A DNA stretch of 64,000 bases. Origin: Brevibacterium sp. RIT 803. Lineage in GTDB: Bacteria > Actinomycetota > Actinomycetes > Actinomycetales > Brevibacteriaceae. The DNA is taken from contig NZ_JAFEMW010000001.1 in NCBI RefSeq assembly GCF_016892625.1, forward strand, positions 1,240,001-1,304,000, written 5' to 3'. Positions 43,557 to 52,345 of the stretch are shown one piece after another. The position numbers and the translations under genes were made by a program. Every line of letters begins with the position of its first letter. The first letter of the stretch is position 1. The notes under the pieces were generated by a model. The model did no database searches. It was not told where the DNA came from and worked only from the letters and a program-made list of their open reading frames with translations.

Positions 43557-44735
43557 ATGAGTGAACGAGATGAGCTGTTTGGGATTGCCGAAGTCTCGGC
43601 ACGGATCGGTCTGGAACCGGACACGATACGATACTTCGAGCGCCAGAGGGTCATACCGTCTCCACGACGCGACAGTGCGGGACACCGTCAGTACACGACG
43701 GCCGACGTCGAGTTGATCCGCATGCTGGTTCATCTCCGTGAGACGGGGATGCCTCTGGCTGATATCGCGCAGTTCACGGGCGCAGACAACAAGGTGGCTG
43801 ATCTGGCCGGACTTCGAGTGGAGTTACTGACAGCCCATCGCCGTCGCGTCCAGGATAGGCGTGAGGAGCTCGACCGAGCGCTCGATGTAATTACGCGGAA
43901 GATCATGGATTTCAGCGATCGAATCACCGGTTCGGTGAATCTTCTCGAGCGAACAGATTGCACGATTGCGTTCGACGTCCAGGGGGAGGGGCCTCTGTTG
44001 TTCCTGGTCGGTGCGCCGGCGGGGCGGGCTGGTTTCGCACCGCTAGCGCATGAGCTTTCCGACCGTTATACCGTCGTCACCCATGACCCGCGTGGTGTCG
44101 GTGCCAGTCGTGCAGTCCTGGGGATGGCTGCACCCACGCCCGAGGTACTTGCCGAGGATCTTGCTGCGCTTGTTGACCGGCTCACCGGAGGGCCCGCCCT
44201 ATTCGTCGGAACCAGTGGCGGCGCCGTGACGCTGTTGGAACTGGCCAAGCAGTATTCTGAAATGGTTGGCCGGGCCGTGTTGCATGAGCCGCCGCTCATG
44301 TCCCTCGTGGCTGATTCGAAGCTAGCGGACAGAGCTGCAGCGGTGTTTGAAGCCGCGGAGGCTGATCCCCAGCGGGCAGTGCAGGAGTTCTTTGATCTCA
44401 GTGGCGCTGCCCACCATACGGGACCAGATCAGACACCTCCCGCCCATATGTCGATGCCCGAGCTACCTGCCGAGGAACTCGAAAAGAATCGCTACTTTCT
44501 AGGGCAGATGGCCGGTCCATCAGTCTTTTACGTACCCGATATTGAGGCCATCCGACGTGTTGCGATTACGCTGTGTGCAGGCTCACTGAGCCATCATCAA
44601 CTCGCGCGGCGGGCAACCCAAATACTCGCTGAACGTCTAGGACTGCCCCTAGTCGACATGCCAGGTAACCACCTCGGCGCAAGCTCAGAGCCGTCAGAAT
44701 TCGCAAAAGACCTCAAGCGCCTGCTCGAACCCTGA
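43557..44735 (+). CDS. MerR-type regulator fused to alpha/beta hydrolase
   Basis: 392 aa. Residues 1-75 are a MerR winged helix (FGIAEVSARIGLEPDTIRYF, HRQYTTADVELIRML), 80-125 the MerR dimerisation helix (RRRVQDRREELDRALDVI), and ~137-392 an alpha/beta hydrolase with nucleophile Ser220 in FVGTSGGAVTL, THDPRGVGAS upstream and His372 in MPGNHLG. In ordinary MerR proteins the C-terminus is a ligand sensor; here the sensor position holds an enzyme domain with apparently intact Ser and His. It may sense and degrade one compound. Autoregulated through 43520-43550. Confidence 0.85.
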   Translation: MSERDELFGIAEVSARIGLEPDTIRYFERQRVIPSPRRDSAGHRQYTTADVELIRMLVHLRETGMPLADIAQFTGADNKVADLAGLRVELLTAHRRRVQDRREELDRALDVITRKIMDFSDRITGSVNLLERTDCTIAFDVQGEGPLLFLVGAPAGRAGFAPLAHELSDRYTVVTHDPRGVGASRAVLGMAAPTPEVLAEDLAALVDRLTGGPALFVGTSGGAVTLLELAKQYSEMVGRAVLHEPPLMSLVADSKLADRAAAVFEAAEADPQRAVQEFFDLSGAAHHTGPDQTPPAHMSMPELPAEELEKNRYFLGQMAGPSVFYVPDIEAIRRVAITLCAGSLSHHQLARRATQILAERLGLPLVDMPGNHLGASSEPSEFAKDLKRLLEP

Positions 44736-45124
44736 GCACTACCCGCGGCCCTTCCTAGGCCGAACGGCCCAGGACCACGGCCCCGCTGGAGCTCTTGACC
44801 GTTGAGGCGGAATGCCCGCTCTCCCACACGTTGAGGGGGCGCTTAATCGTTCCGGTGGTGGTCTTCTTAGCCCTGATATGTCCAAACGAGGGCGGCGCAC
44901 GGAGCCGCAGCCCAGTTTCGTACAGCTAGGCGGTGGAGGCGGGGTCGAGGCCCCGCTCGTCGCGAATGAGCGTCATCGACCAGAACAAGGCTCGTCGATT
45001 CCTAGCGATTCTCTTCCACGACCACTCGACGACCTTATGGGCGTGTACGAGACGCCCCAGCACTCGCAGATAGCGGTGAAGCGCCCTGGGGTTCGCTCCA
45101 GGTCTTAGCAAGGGGAACGGGAGT
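44736..45124. other. 389-bp region, no supported gene
   Basis: Contains open frames on both strands (plus 44812-45108, minus 45132-44926) without recognisable products. GC-rich inverted bits such as GGGGTCGAGGCCCC are present near 44940-44960. It probably is decayed DNA between the MerR cassette and the IS3 fragment. Confidence 0.45.
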
Positions 45125-45297
45125 ATGTCCAAGGAGTTCAGTCAAGAGTTGCGATATCGCACCATGCGCATGGTCTACGAGTGCCCGGCCCCGCTCGCAG
45201 TCGAATCGTGCGCTCACCCCGCGGTTCGGTGTCGGCGGCGAGACGCTGCGAATCTGGTGCAACCGCTACGGGCCCACCGAACCTGCGGGTTGCCACG
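45125..45297 (+). pseudogene. IS3-family orfA fragment, frameshifted
   Basis: ATG 45125, preceded by GGGAGT, encodes MSKEFSQELRYRTMRMVYE, the start of IS3-type OrfA. After ~45190 the homology continues in another frame as RFGVGGETLRIWCNRYGP, the OrfA helix-turn-helix. A frameshift therefore breaks the gene; orfB is absent. Debris in the E2 cargo. Confidence 0.75.
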
Positions 45298-45328
45298 GAT
45301 CAGCCCGTAACTTCTCCGAGATCAGTCA

Positions 45329-46288
45329 TCAGTTAGCGCGGAGTGTGTCTCGTACACCTGCCTGCTTTCCTCGGTTGCGGGCGCGAACTGCAAGCAGTGC
45401 GCAGCCGATCACGGCGATGCCGCCGGTAACGGTCTGCCAGCCGATGTGCTCGCCCAGCAGCAGGCCTGCCCAGAGGATGTTCATCACCGGTTGAGTGAGC
45501 TGCACCTGGCTGACTTCTGCCATCGGTCCGATGGCGAGGCCACGATACCAGGCGAAGAACCCGAGGAACATGCTCACCACCGCGAGGTACGCGAACGCGC
45601 CCCACTCCACGAGGGTGCCCATGGGAGGCTGCTGCACCATGGCGATGCCGGTCAGTAGAATCATCAGCGGTGAGGCGAGCACAAGCGCCCACGAGATTGT
45701 CTGCCACGACCCCAAGCTGCGCGAGAGCAATCCGCCTTCCGCGTAGCCGACCGCGCAAACGACGACGGCGGCGAACAGTAGCAGGTCGGAGAAGTGCAGC
45801 CCGCCGAAACCGCCACCTTGGATCACGGCGAATACCACCGCAGCGACAGCACCAAACGCGGCGGCGACCCAGAACGAGCGTGCGGGTCGTTCCCCCGTGC
45901 GCAGCGCCGCAATCACCGCCGTCGCTGCGGGCAGCAGCGCGATCACCACAGCCCCGTGGCTCGCGCGCGCTGTCTCGAGGGCAAACGACGTCAGCAGCGG
46001 GAACCCGACCACCGCGCCGCCCGCGACCACCGCGACCTGTATCCACTGCCTCCCTCGCGGGAGTCTTTGCCGCGTCAACCCGAGGGCGAAGGCGGCAAGC
46101 ACGGCCGCGATCACCGCACGGCCCGACCCGACGAACAGTGCCGACATGTGCCCGTTCTCCACCGCGACCCTGGTGAACGGCACGGTGAACGAGAATGCGG
46201 TCACGCCGAGCAGCCCCCACCACAGGCCGGAACGGGATACTGGTAGCAGTTTGACAGAATATACAATAGCGCTATTGTTGTGATTCAT
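45329..46288 (-). CDS. EamA/DMT-family exporter
   Basis: 319 aa from ATG 46288; upstream in-frame codons belong to the divergent gene. Ten membrane helices in two EamA halves (LWWGLLGVTAFSFTVPFTRVA; ISWALVLASPLMILL; EVSQVQLTQPVMNILWAGLLLGE). DMT exporters of this type export amino acids or metabolites through the plasma membrane. Its start overlaps the start of the divergent MocR-type regulator (CATG), so the regulator almost certainly controls it through the 46263-46278 palindrome, which lies inside the first codons of this gene. Confidence 0.85.
   Translation of the reverse strand: MNHNNSAIVYSVKLLPVSRSGLWWGLLGVTAFSFTVPFTRVAVENGHMSALFVGSGRAVIAAVLAAFALGLTRQRLPRGRQWIQVAVVAGGAVVGFPLLTSFALETARASHGAVVIALLPAATAVIAALRTGERPARSFWVAAAFGAVAAVVFAVIQGGGFGGLHFSDLLLFAAVVVCAVGYAEGGLLSRSLGSWQTISWALVLASPLMILLTGIAMVQQPPMGTLVEWGAFAYLAVVSMFLGFFAWYRGLAIGPMAEVSQVQLTQPVMNILWAGLLLGEHIGWQTVTGGIAVIGCALLAVRARNRGKQAGVRDTLRAN
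46251..46278 (+). promoter_or_regulatory. MocR promoter with 16-bp palindromic operator
   Basis: TTGACA (46251-46256), 16 nt, TATTGT (46273-46278) is a strong promoter whose -10 is covered by the perfect palindrome ACAATAGCGCTATTGT (46263-46278). Transcription would start ~46285, next to the ATG at 46287, so the message is probably leaderless. On the other strand TACTAT at 46299-46294 is a candidate -10 for the exporter, again just ahead of its ATG. Confidence 0.7.
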
Positions 46289-47696
46289 GATTAATAGTAG
46301 CAGTGACCGCATCGTGTCGGCACTTGGCGAGTGGCTCGCGGTCGCTCCTGCGGGCGCACAGCTTCCGTCGACGCGGCAGCTTGTCGCGCGATTCGAGGCC
46401 AGCCCGGTCACGGTGCAGAAGGCACTGCGCACCCTCATCGGTCAGGGGGTGATTGAGTCGCGGCCGGGCGTCGGCACGTTCGTGCGCAGGGTCCGGGAGG
46501 TCCGTCCGAACGACTACGGCTGGCAGACGGCAGCGCTCGGCTCCCCGCAGCACCGCATCCCGGCCTCGTCGGTGGCGCTGCGCACAACGCCGAACGATGT
46601 GATCGCCCTGCATTCGGGCTACCCCGACAGGGAGCTGCTGCCCGAACGTCTGGTGCGGGCCGCGTTCGCTCGCGCTGCACGCAGCGAGGCGGCGGTGAGC
46701 CGCCCGCCCGCTGCAGGCCTGCCCGAGCTGCAATCCTGGTTCGCCGCTGAACTCGGCGCGATCACTCCCACGGATCTCACCGCCCCGGCCGCAAGGGATG
46801 TCGTAATCGTGCCGGGTAGCCAGAGTGGCCTCAGCACTCTCTTCCGCACCCTTGTCGGTGCGGGACGACCACTACTCATCGAGTCACCGAGCTACTGGGG
46901 GGCGATGCTCGCCGCCGCGCAGGTCGGCGTGCAACTCGTACCCATCCCGTCCGGGCCGCACGGCCCGAACCCCGACGACCTCGACCGCGCCTTCGCGCAG
47001 ACCGGGGCACGCGCGTTCTACGCGCAACCGAACTTCGCCAACCCCACCGGCGGCCAGTGGTCGGCGGAACTGGGTGACGCGGTGCTCGGGATCGTGCGCG
47101 AGCGCGGCGCGTTCCTCATCGAGGACGACTGGGCGCACGACTTCGGCATCACTACCGATTCTGTCCCCATCGCCGCCCGTGACGACAGCGGTCACGTCGT
47201 CTACATCCGCTCACTCACCAAAAGTGTCTCTCCATCAGTCCGGGTCGCGGGCCTGATCGCGCGCGGCCCTGCCCGTGATCGCATCCTCGCGGACACGCAG
47301 GCCCAGGAGATGTACGTCAGCTCCGCCCTACAAGCCATCGCGGTCGATGTGGTCACGCAACCGGCTTGGCGCACGCACCTGCGCTCACTCAGGCAACAGC
47401 TCGCCACCCGCCGCGATCTCCTCGTCGACGCGCTCCACGAGCACGCTCCGGCGGCGTGCCTGGACGCCGTACCGTACGGCGGCCTGAACCTCTGGCTGCG
47501 ACTGCCCGACGACACGAACCTGCTCCAGCTTGCCCGAGAATGCGAAGCTCGTGGGGTCATCATCGCAGCAGGCGACGATTGGTTCCCCGCCGAGCCAACC
47601 GGCCGCTATCTCCGTCTGAACTACTCCGGACCCAACCCCAGCGCGTTCCCCGAAGCCGCGCGAATCATCGGACAGGCCCTCGCGAACAGACAGTGA
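46287..47696 (+). CDS. MocR-type (GntR-HTH/aminotransferase) regulator
   Basis: 469 aa. N-terminal GntR winged helix (LPSTRQLVARFEASPVTVQKALRTL, GVIESRPGVGTFV), then a fold-type I PLP aminotransferase domain with YAQPNFANPTGG, EDDWAHDFG and the PLP-lysine region YIRSLTKSVSPSVRVAGLIA. MocR proteins use PLP-bound ligands to switch nearby genes, most often amino-acid or vitamin B6 genes and exporters. Divergent and start-overlapping with the EamA exporter. The last E2-cargo spacer (47697-47760) is unremarkable. Confidence 0.9.
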   Translation: MINSSSDRIVSALGEWLAVAPAGAQLPSTRQLVARFEASPVTVQKALRTLIGQGVIESRPGVGTFVRRVREVRPNDYGWQTAALGSPQHRIPASSVALRTTPNDVIALHSGYPDRELLPERLVRAAFARAARSEAAVSRPPAAGLPELQSWFAAELGAITPTDLTAPAARDVVIVPGSQSGLSTLFRTLVGAGRPLLIESPSYWGAMLAAAQVGVQLVPIPSGPHGPNPDDLDRAFAQTGARAFYAQPNFANPTGGQWSAELGDAVLGIVRERGAFLIEDDWAHDFGITTDSVPIAARDDSGHVVYIRSLTKSVSPSVRVAGLIARGPARDRILADTQAQEMYVSSALQAIAVDVVTQPAWRTHLRSLRQQLATRRDLLVDALHEHAPAACLDAVPYGGLNLWLRLPDDTNLLQLARECEARGVIIAAGDDWFPAEPTGRYLRLNYSGPNPSAFPEAARIIGQALANRQ

Positions 47697-47760
47697 ATCG
47701 TTTCGGTGAGGATAGCGCTCCCGACCTTGCCGGTCGCACCGAATACAGCGGCTCGCATGA

Positions 47761-48681
47761 TCAGACGTGGTCTTTCGTGCTCGGTGGCGGGAGTTGACCG
47801 GCGACCATCGAGATGAGTGCGGCGGCAAAGCCGAGAAGTTGGAGTGGGGTCAAGGCTTCACCTGCGATCGCGGCGACGAGCACCGCCGCGGCGAGCGGGG
47901 AAAGCAACCCGAGCAGGGCGGTTGCCGTCACGGGCAGACGCCGGATGCCGGCGAACCAGATGGTGTAGGTCAGCAGCGCCCCGATCAGCCCCAGCCAGGC
48001 GTACCCCAGCACGGCCTTACCGTCGATACCGGGCGGAATGCCGTCGATGAGCAGAGCCGGCAGCAGCAGGACAAGACCGGCCGCGGTGAGTTGCCACCCG
48101 GCCAGACCTACTGCGGAGACCCCTTCGGGGCGCCCCCACTTCTTCGTCAGCACAACTCCGATGCCCATCGACACGGCACCGCCCAAGCCCGGGAGGACAC
48201 CAAGAGGTGATGTCGCAGCGTTCGGGCCGAGGACGACGAGCGCAACGCCGATCATGCCGAGCACGCCCCACGTGACTCGCCAGAACGAGAGCTTTTCGTG
48301 CAGGATCGCCACGGCGAGGAACGCGATCACGATGGGCTGTGCCGCACCCAGCGTGGCTGCTACTCCGCCTGGCAAATGCTGGGCTGCGAGGAAGAGCAGC
48401 GGGAAGAATGCGGCCATGTTCAAGGTGCCGAGCACGAGGCTCTTCCACCACCACGAACCGTGCGGCAACTGCCTCGCGATCAGGAGCGCGAGCAGACCTG
48501 CGGGAAGCGAGCGCATCATCGCAGCGAAGAGAGGATGCCCTGCGGGCAGTAGGTGCGTGGTCACGATGTAGGTGGTGCCCCAGGCCATCGGGGTGAGCGC
48601 AGTCAGTATCGTCCACACGGCCTGGCTCGTGGATTCTGCCTGCACGCTTGGAGGCGTGCGCGGTGAGGTCGTGATGCTCAT
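47761..48681 (-). CDS. EamA/RhaT-family exporter
   Basis: 306 aa from ATG 48681. Ten membrane helices: PMAWGTTYIVTTHLLPAGHP in the first EamA half and GLIGALLTYTIWFAGIRRLP plus SPLAAAVLVAAIAGEALTPLQ in the second, the RhaT/YedA-like subtype. Different from the exporter at 45329. Divergent from a LysR gene with ~80 nt between starts, a standard LysR-target pair. Probably exports an amino acid or a toxic small molecule. Confidence 0.85.
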   Translation of the reverse strand: MSITTSPRTPPSVQAESTSQAVWTILTALTPMAWGTTYIVTTHLLPAGHPLFAAMMRSLPAGLLALLIARQLPHGSWWWKSLVLGTLNMAAFFPLLFLAAQHLPGGVAATLGAAQPIVIAFLAVAILHEKLSFWRVTWGVLGMIGVALVVLGPNAATSPLGVLPGLGGAVSMGIGVVLTKKWGRPEGVSAVGLAGWQLTAAGLVLLLPALLIDGIPPGIDGKAVLGYAWLGLIGALLTYTIWFAGIRRLPVTATALLGLLSPLAAAVLVAAIAGEALTPLQLLGFAAALISMVAGQLPPPSTKDHV

Positions 48682-48760
48682 GGTTACATCGTCGGGTCCG
48701 GCATGCCCATGAGTCCAGGACATTGTTGTGATCCCAGTGATGAACAAGGATCATTGAAGT

Positions 48761-49651
48761 GTGGAGCTTCAGCAGATGCGGTATGTGGTCGCGGTGGCCG
48801 AGGAACGCAGCTTCACTCGCGCGGCAGAGCGGTGTCTCGTGGTGCAGTCCGCTCTGAGTCACCAGATCAAGGCGCTCGACCGCGAACTCGGGGTGAGGTT
48901 GTTCGCGCGCACCAGCCGCAGGGTTGAGACCACGGCCGCCGGCGAGGCATTCCTGGCACGAGCACGAGAGAGTCTCGATGCGGCTGAACGGGCGGTCTCC
49001 GAGGCGGCGGAGGCGGACGGGCAGATTCGAGGCAGTCTCACGATCGGTGTGATTCCGACGGTGACCGCCATCGATATACCTACTGTACTGGGGCATTTCC
49101 ATCGCGCCCACCCTGCGGTGCGGATCAAGCTCCGAGGCGGCGGTAGCGATGAGTTCATCACCGCGATCAGCGAGGGCCGTATGGACGTCGCAGTGCTCGG
49201 GCTGCCCGACAGCGCACCCCCGAAAGGCGTGAACGCGCGCGTTCTTGCTAGGGAGCGGCTCATCGTCGTCGTCGCCGCTGAACACTCACTGGCTCGGCGT
49301 CGCAGACTACGGTTGGAAGACTTGACCGATGAAGTGTTCGTGGACTTTCCCGAGGGAACACCCGGCCGAGTTCCCTCCGACCTCGCATTCCAGGCCGCTG
49401 GTGTCCATCGCGAGGTCGCCTTCGAAGCGATGAGCGCCGACCTCATCGTCGACCTGGTCAGGCAGGGCCTCGTGATCGCCCTGCTCTCACCAGCTGTCAT
49501 CCCCGCCGGCAGCAACGACCTTCGAACGATCCCGGTGACAGCTGGCCCCACCCGTATCGAGTACCTCGCGTGGAGCAGCTTCAACTCCACCCCCGCAGCA
49601 AGAGCATTCCTCGAAAGCCTGCCGATGCCTCAACCGGGCGACGACACGTAG
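48761..49651 (+). CDS. LysR-family transcriptional regulator
   Basis: 296 aa from GTG 48761. LysR helix-turn-helix MRYVVAVAEERSFTRAAERC, VVQSALSHQIKALDRELGV, RLFARTSRRVETTAAG; then a periplasmic-binding-like effector domain (RGSLTIGVIPTVTAIDIP). Divergent from the EamA exporter, so it likely activates it when its effector is present. No match to other LysR genes in the window. Confidence 0.9.
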   Translation: MELQQMRYVVAVAEERSFTRAAERCLVVQSALSHQIKALDRELGVRLFARTSRRVETTAAGEAFLARARESLDAAERAVSEAAEADGQIRGSLTIGVIPTVTAIDIPTVLGHFHRAHPAVRIKLRGGGSDEFITAISEGRMDVAVLGLPDSAPPKGVNARVLARERLIVVVAAEHSLARRRRLRLEDLTDEVFVDFPEGTPGRVPSDLAFQAAGVHREVAFEAMSADLIVDLVRQGLVIALLSPAVIPAGSNDLRTIPVTAGPTRIEYLAWSSFNSTPAARAFLESLPMPQPGDDT

Positions 49652-49694
49652 GTGCATTCGCAGGGAGCCGAATGTCAGTCCACCGGACCTCGCT

Positions 49695-50753
49695 TCAAAA
49701 ACGCTTGACAAGGTCGACTGCTCCTTCGGGATTCTCGGTTTGCTGGACGAATCCTTCGCTCGTGTACAGATGGATGTTCTTCGTGCTCCGCGATCCGGTG
49801 CTGAGCTCTATCCGGTCGCAGGAGCTGGCGAGAGCATCCGTCGCGTGCCGGAGGAGCCAGCGCCCGATTCCCCGTCCGTAGAGATCGGGAACGACGGCGA
49901 GTCTGCCGATGTACCCTGTTCGCGATGCGCGTCGAGCGCGAACCATTCCGATGAGACGACCGTGGAGCCAGAGTCCGATCGTCTCCCAGTCGGTGAGCCA
50001 GGCCTGCACGTCGTCGAGGGTCTCGGTGAACGGAGTGAGGTCTAGTGTTTCGTTGCTCAACGCCTCGTCGACCCAGCAGCATCGCTGCAGAACCAGTACA
50101 TGAGGTGCGTCGTTGGGAGTCAACGGGCGTGTATAGCTACCGGGCAGCGGCCCAACTCCGTTACCGGGCCGTGCAGCCTCCCGCATGGGCTTGAGCGCGT
50201 GAGCTAGTCTGATCAGCTCTTCCAGCAAGCTGTTCGCTGACGCGGTCAGCTGTGCGCCCGGGCGCACCCCGGTCGAATCGATCGTGTCTTTCAGGCGCAG
50301 GGCGACGGTCGAGCCGAGTGGGACGAGACGAAGTGTCGTTATCACCTGTTTCGCGTGCTGCACGGATCGGGTGCCTGCCGAGGTGTTGCCGTAGCTCACG
50401 AACCCCATGGGCTTCCATGCCCATTCTTGGCTCAGGTAGTCGAGGGCGTTCTTGAGCGTCGCGGGCATGCCGTAGTTGTATTCCGGCGTGACCGCGATGA
50501 AGCCATCCGCCTCGTCGACGATCTTGCTCCACGCTTTGGTGTGCGGGTTTCGGTAGGCGCCAACAGCAGGATGTTCCTCCTCGTCGAAGAACGGGAGGTC
50601 GAGATCGCGCAACGACACATGCTGAAGCTCGACGCCGAGTGCGTCGGCGTCGGGGGTGAGGGTTCGCAGGAGCCAGTCTGCAACCGCCGGGCCCATAGCT
50701 CCTGGCCTGGTGCTGCACGTGAGGATCACGACTCTAGGAGATTTCATTGACAT
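49695..50753 (-). CDS. NADPH-dependent FMN reductase fused to GNAT acetyltransferase
   Basis: About 352 aa from ATG 50753 (50747 is an alternative). Residues 1-~195 are a flavodoxin-like reductase (VVILTCSTRPGAMGPAVADW, VTPEYNYGMPATLKNALDYL); ~210-352 is a GNAT domain with acetyl-CoA loop VVPDLYGRGIGRWLL and a SEGFVQ end. The order suggests a two-step detoxifying enzyme: reduction of a nitro or quinone group followed by N-acetylation (inference). The first codons sit inside one half-site of the MarR operator, pointing to MarR repression. Confidence 0.85.
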   Translation of the reverse strand: MSMKSPRVVILTCSTRPGAMGPAVADWLLRTLTPDADALGVELQHVSLRDLDLPFFDEEEHPAVGAYRNPHTKAWSKIVDEADGFIAVTPEYNYGMPATLKNALDYLSQEWAWKPMGFVSYGNTSAGTRSVQHAKQVITTLRLVPLGSTVALRLKDTIDSTGVRPGAQLTASANSLLEELIRLAHALKPMREAARPGNGVGPLPGSYTRPLTPNDAPHVLVLQRCCWVDEALSNETLDLTPFTETLDDVQAWLTDWETIGLWLHGRLIGMVRARRASRTGYIGRLAVVPDLYGRGIGRWLLRHATDALASSCDRIELSTGSRSTKNIHLYTSEGFVQQTENPEGAVDLVKRF

Positions 50754-50790
50754 GTAAACGAGCATAGATCGTAGAATGATTACATGTCAA
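50747..50790. promoter_or_regulatory. Inverted-repeat operator shared by MarR and reductase genes
   Basis: TTGACATGTAA (50747-50757) and TTACATGTCAA (50780-50790) are perfect 11-bp inverted arms 22 nt apart. One arm contains the reductase ATG, the other the marR ATG, so a bound MarR dimer pair would cover both starts. Confidence 0.75.
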
Positions 50791-51260
50791 CGAAAAGGAT
50801 GGGGTCCGCGGCGCCGTGGTTGAACGAGGATGAGGAAGTCGCCTGGCGCGCGTTTCGTCGCATGACGATCGCAGTGCAGGCCGGTGTGGTGCACGACCTT
50901 GCAGCGTCGGGTCTCTCGGAGCCCGACTACGAGGTGCTCAGCACCCTGGTCGAAGCGCCGGAGATGACGAGCACACTGCATGCCCAGGCGCAGAAGATGG
51001 GGTGGTCGCGGAGCAGGCTCTCGCGTCACGCCGGCAGGATGGAAGCGCGAGAGCTGATTCGCCGTGATCCCGACCCGGCAGACGGTCGCGGCTGTCTGCT
51101 CGAACTCGCCCCCCTCGGTCTCGACGCCCTTCGTGGAGCGACTGCCGTGCACTTGGAATCCGTGTGCCGCCGGTTCGCCGATCGGCTCGACGCGCGCGAC
51201 CTCCTCGACATCGTGCGAATCTCTGGAAAACTCTCCCATGCTCCAGAGTCGGCTCTATGA
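50784..51260 (+). CDS. MarR-family transcriptional regulator
   Basis: 158 aa from ATG 50784 inside the operator arm. Winged-helix core: LSEPDYEVLSTLVEAPE, AQKMGWSRSRLSRHAGRME, LIRRDPDPADGRGCLLELA with the conserved DxRG wing. Resistance-type repressor of the divergent reductase-acetyltransferase gene. Its 3' end overlaps the convergent tetR gene by 6 nt. Confidence 0.9.
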   Translation: MSTKRMGSAAPWLNEDEEVAWRAFRRMTIAVQAGVVHDLAASGLSEPDYEVLSTLVEAPEMTSTLHAQAQKMGWSRSRLSRHAGRMEARELIRRDPDPADGRGCLLELAPLGLDALRGATAVHLESVCRRFADRLDARDLLDIVRISGKLSHAPESAL

Positions 51261-51833
51261 CACGTAGGCCGTGAGCAGTCTGTCAAGGGCCCGATGAGAC
51301 TGCCGACGAGCCAGGTCGATGTCGTTCTGTTGGGCTGTCCACAGGGCTGCTTCGTTCATCGCGCCGGAGAGCTGCGCGGTCGACGCATCGAGGATGTCTT
51401 CTGCAACTCCTGCCTCACGTAGTGCCTCTCGCAGATGCGTCGCCGAATTCTCTGCGTCGAGTCGGCGCCATTCCTGCCAGCCGGTCACTGCTGGTGAATC
51501 GATGAGCAGGATGCGCATGGCGGCTCCGTTCGTGATCGCATCGAGGAATGCGTGCGACCCGGCCTTGAGCTGTTCGTGAGGCTGCGGGTCTGCATTCTCG
51601 GCTGCCGCGACGACAGCTCGTGCGACGTCGGCTTGGAGTCGGGCGGCGACTTCGCCGAACAGCGCGACCTTGTTCCGGTAGTGGTGGTAGACCGCCCCCC
51701 GTGTGACCCCGGCGTCCCGGGCGACGTCATCGACGGAGACTTCGCTGAAGCCTCGTGCTGAGAAGAGTTCCTTCGCGGAATCGAGGATGCGTTGGGCTGT
51801 CTGGGCGGCGTCGGCTGCGGAGGCGCGGGGCAT
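51255..51833 (-). CDS. TetR-family transcriptional regulator
   Basis: 192 aa. N-terminal TetR helix-turn-helix (AKELFSARGFSEVSVDDVAR, DAGVTRGAVYHHYRNKVALF) followed by a TetR_C-type helical domain. Divergent from the VOC gene, with the inverted repeat 51843-51900 between them; therefore a likely repressor of VOC and of itself. Confidence 0.9.
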   Translation of the reverse strand: MPRASAADAAQTAQRILDSAKELFSARGFSEVSVDDVARDAGVTRGAVYHHYRNKVALFGEVAARLQADVARAVVAAAENADPQPHEQLKAGSHAFLDAITNGAAMRILLIDSPAVTGWQEWRRLDAENSATHLREALREAGVAEDILDASTAQLSGAMNEAALWTAQQNDIDLARRQSHRALDRLLTAYVS

Positions 51834-51842
51834 GGTCCTCTT

Positions 51843-51900
51843 CCTTTACGTACAGTGTGCATGTATGCTGGCTTCGTTACATGCATATCGTACGTAAAGG
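51843..51900. promoter_or_regulatory. TetR operator region between tetR and VOC gene
   Basis: CCTTTACGTAC (51843-51853) and GTACGTAAAGG (51890-51900) are perfect 11-bp arms; inside them GCATGTATGC and ACATGCATAT form a further dyad. The downstream arm also supplies the AAAGGAG ribosome site for the VOC gene. Confidence 0.75.
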
Positions 51901-51906
51901 AGTGCA

Positions 51907-52314
51907 ATGTCCGTCACCAGCCTCTATCCCGTGCTCATGTCTCGCGATGTCGACGCCGCGGCGTCCTTCTACCGCGACTTCATCGGTTTTGAGACGACCT
52001 TTGGATCCGACTGGTATGTCAGCTTGCGCTTAGGCGAGTTCGAGCTGGCGATCTTGGCTCACGATCACTCCACGGTGCCGGCCGGATACCGTGAACTTCC
52101 CCGAGGAGTGATCGTCAACCTCGAAGTCAGCGACGTCGATGCCGTCCACAAGCAGCTGGCCGGCAGAACAGAGGTGAACGTGGTGTTACCGCTTCGCGAC
52201 GAGGACTTCGGTCAGCGGCACTTCATCATTGCTGCCCCCGATGGTGTGCTGCTCGACATCATCCAGCCCGTGGCTCCCAGTGAGGACTACGCGAGCGCGT
52301 ATGTACAGCCATAG
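51907..52314 (+). CDS. VOC-family (glyoxalase/bleomycin-resistance) protein
   Basis: 135 aa with AAAGGAG before ATG. Paired beta-alpha-beta-beta-beta units start LYPVLMSRDVDAAASFYRDF and GVIVNLEVSDVDAVHKQLAG, the VOC signature. Members bind metals and act on or sequester small toxic compounds. Controlled by the divergent TetR. A dissociated single-domain protein would act as a dimer. Confidence 0.88.
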   Translation: MSVTSLYPVLMSRDVDAAASFYRDFIGFETTFGSDWYVSLRLGEFELAILAHDHSTVPAGYRELPRGVIVNLEVSDVDAVHKQLAGRTEVNVVLPLRDEDFGQRHFIIAAPDGVLLDIIQPVAPSEDYASAYVQP

Positions 52315-52345
52315 AGGCTCCCGTTCGGCGAGACCCTGGATCCGT

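Noticed and set aside
44812..45108. 98-codon plus-strand frame before the IS3 fragment
   Set aside because: No recognisable product; low-complexity and without ribosome site.
45333..46223. 296-codon minus-strand frame overlapping the EamA exporter
   Set aside because: Arginine-rich and without membrane helices; the other frame gives a perfect ten-helix EamA protein.
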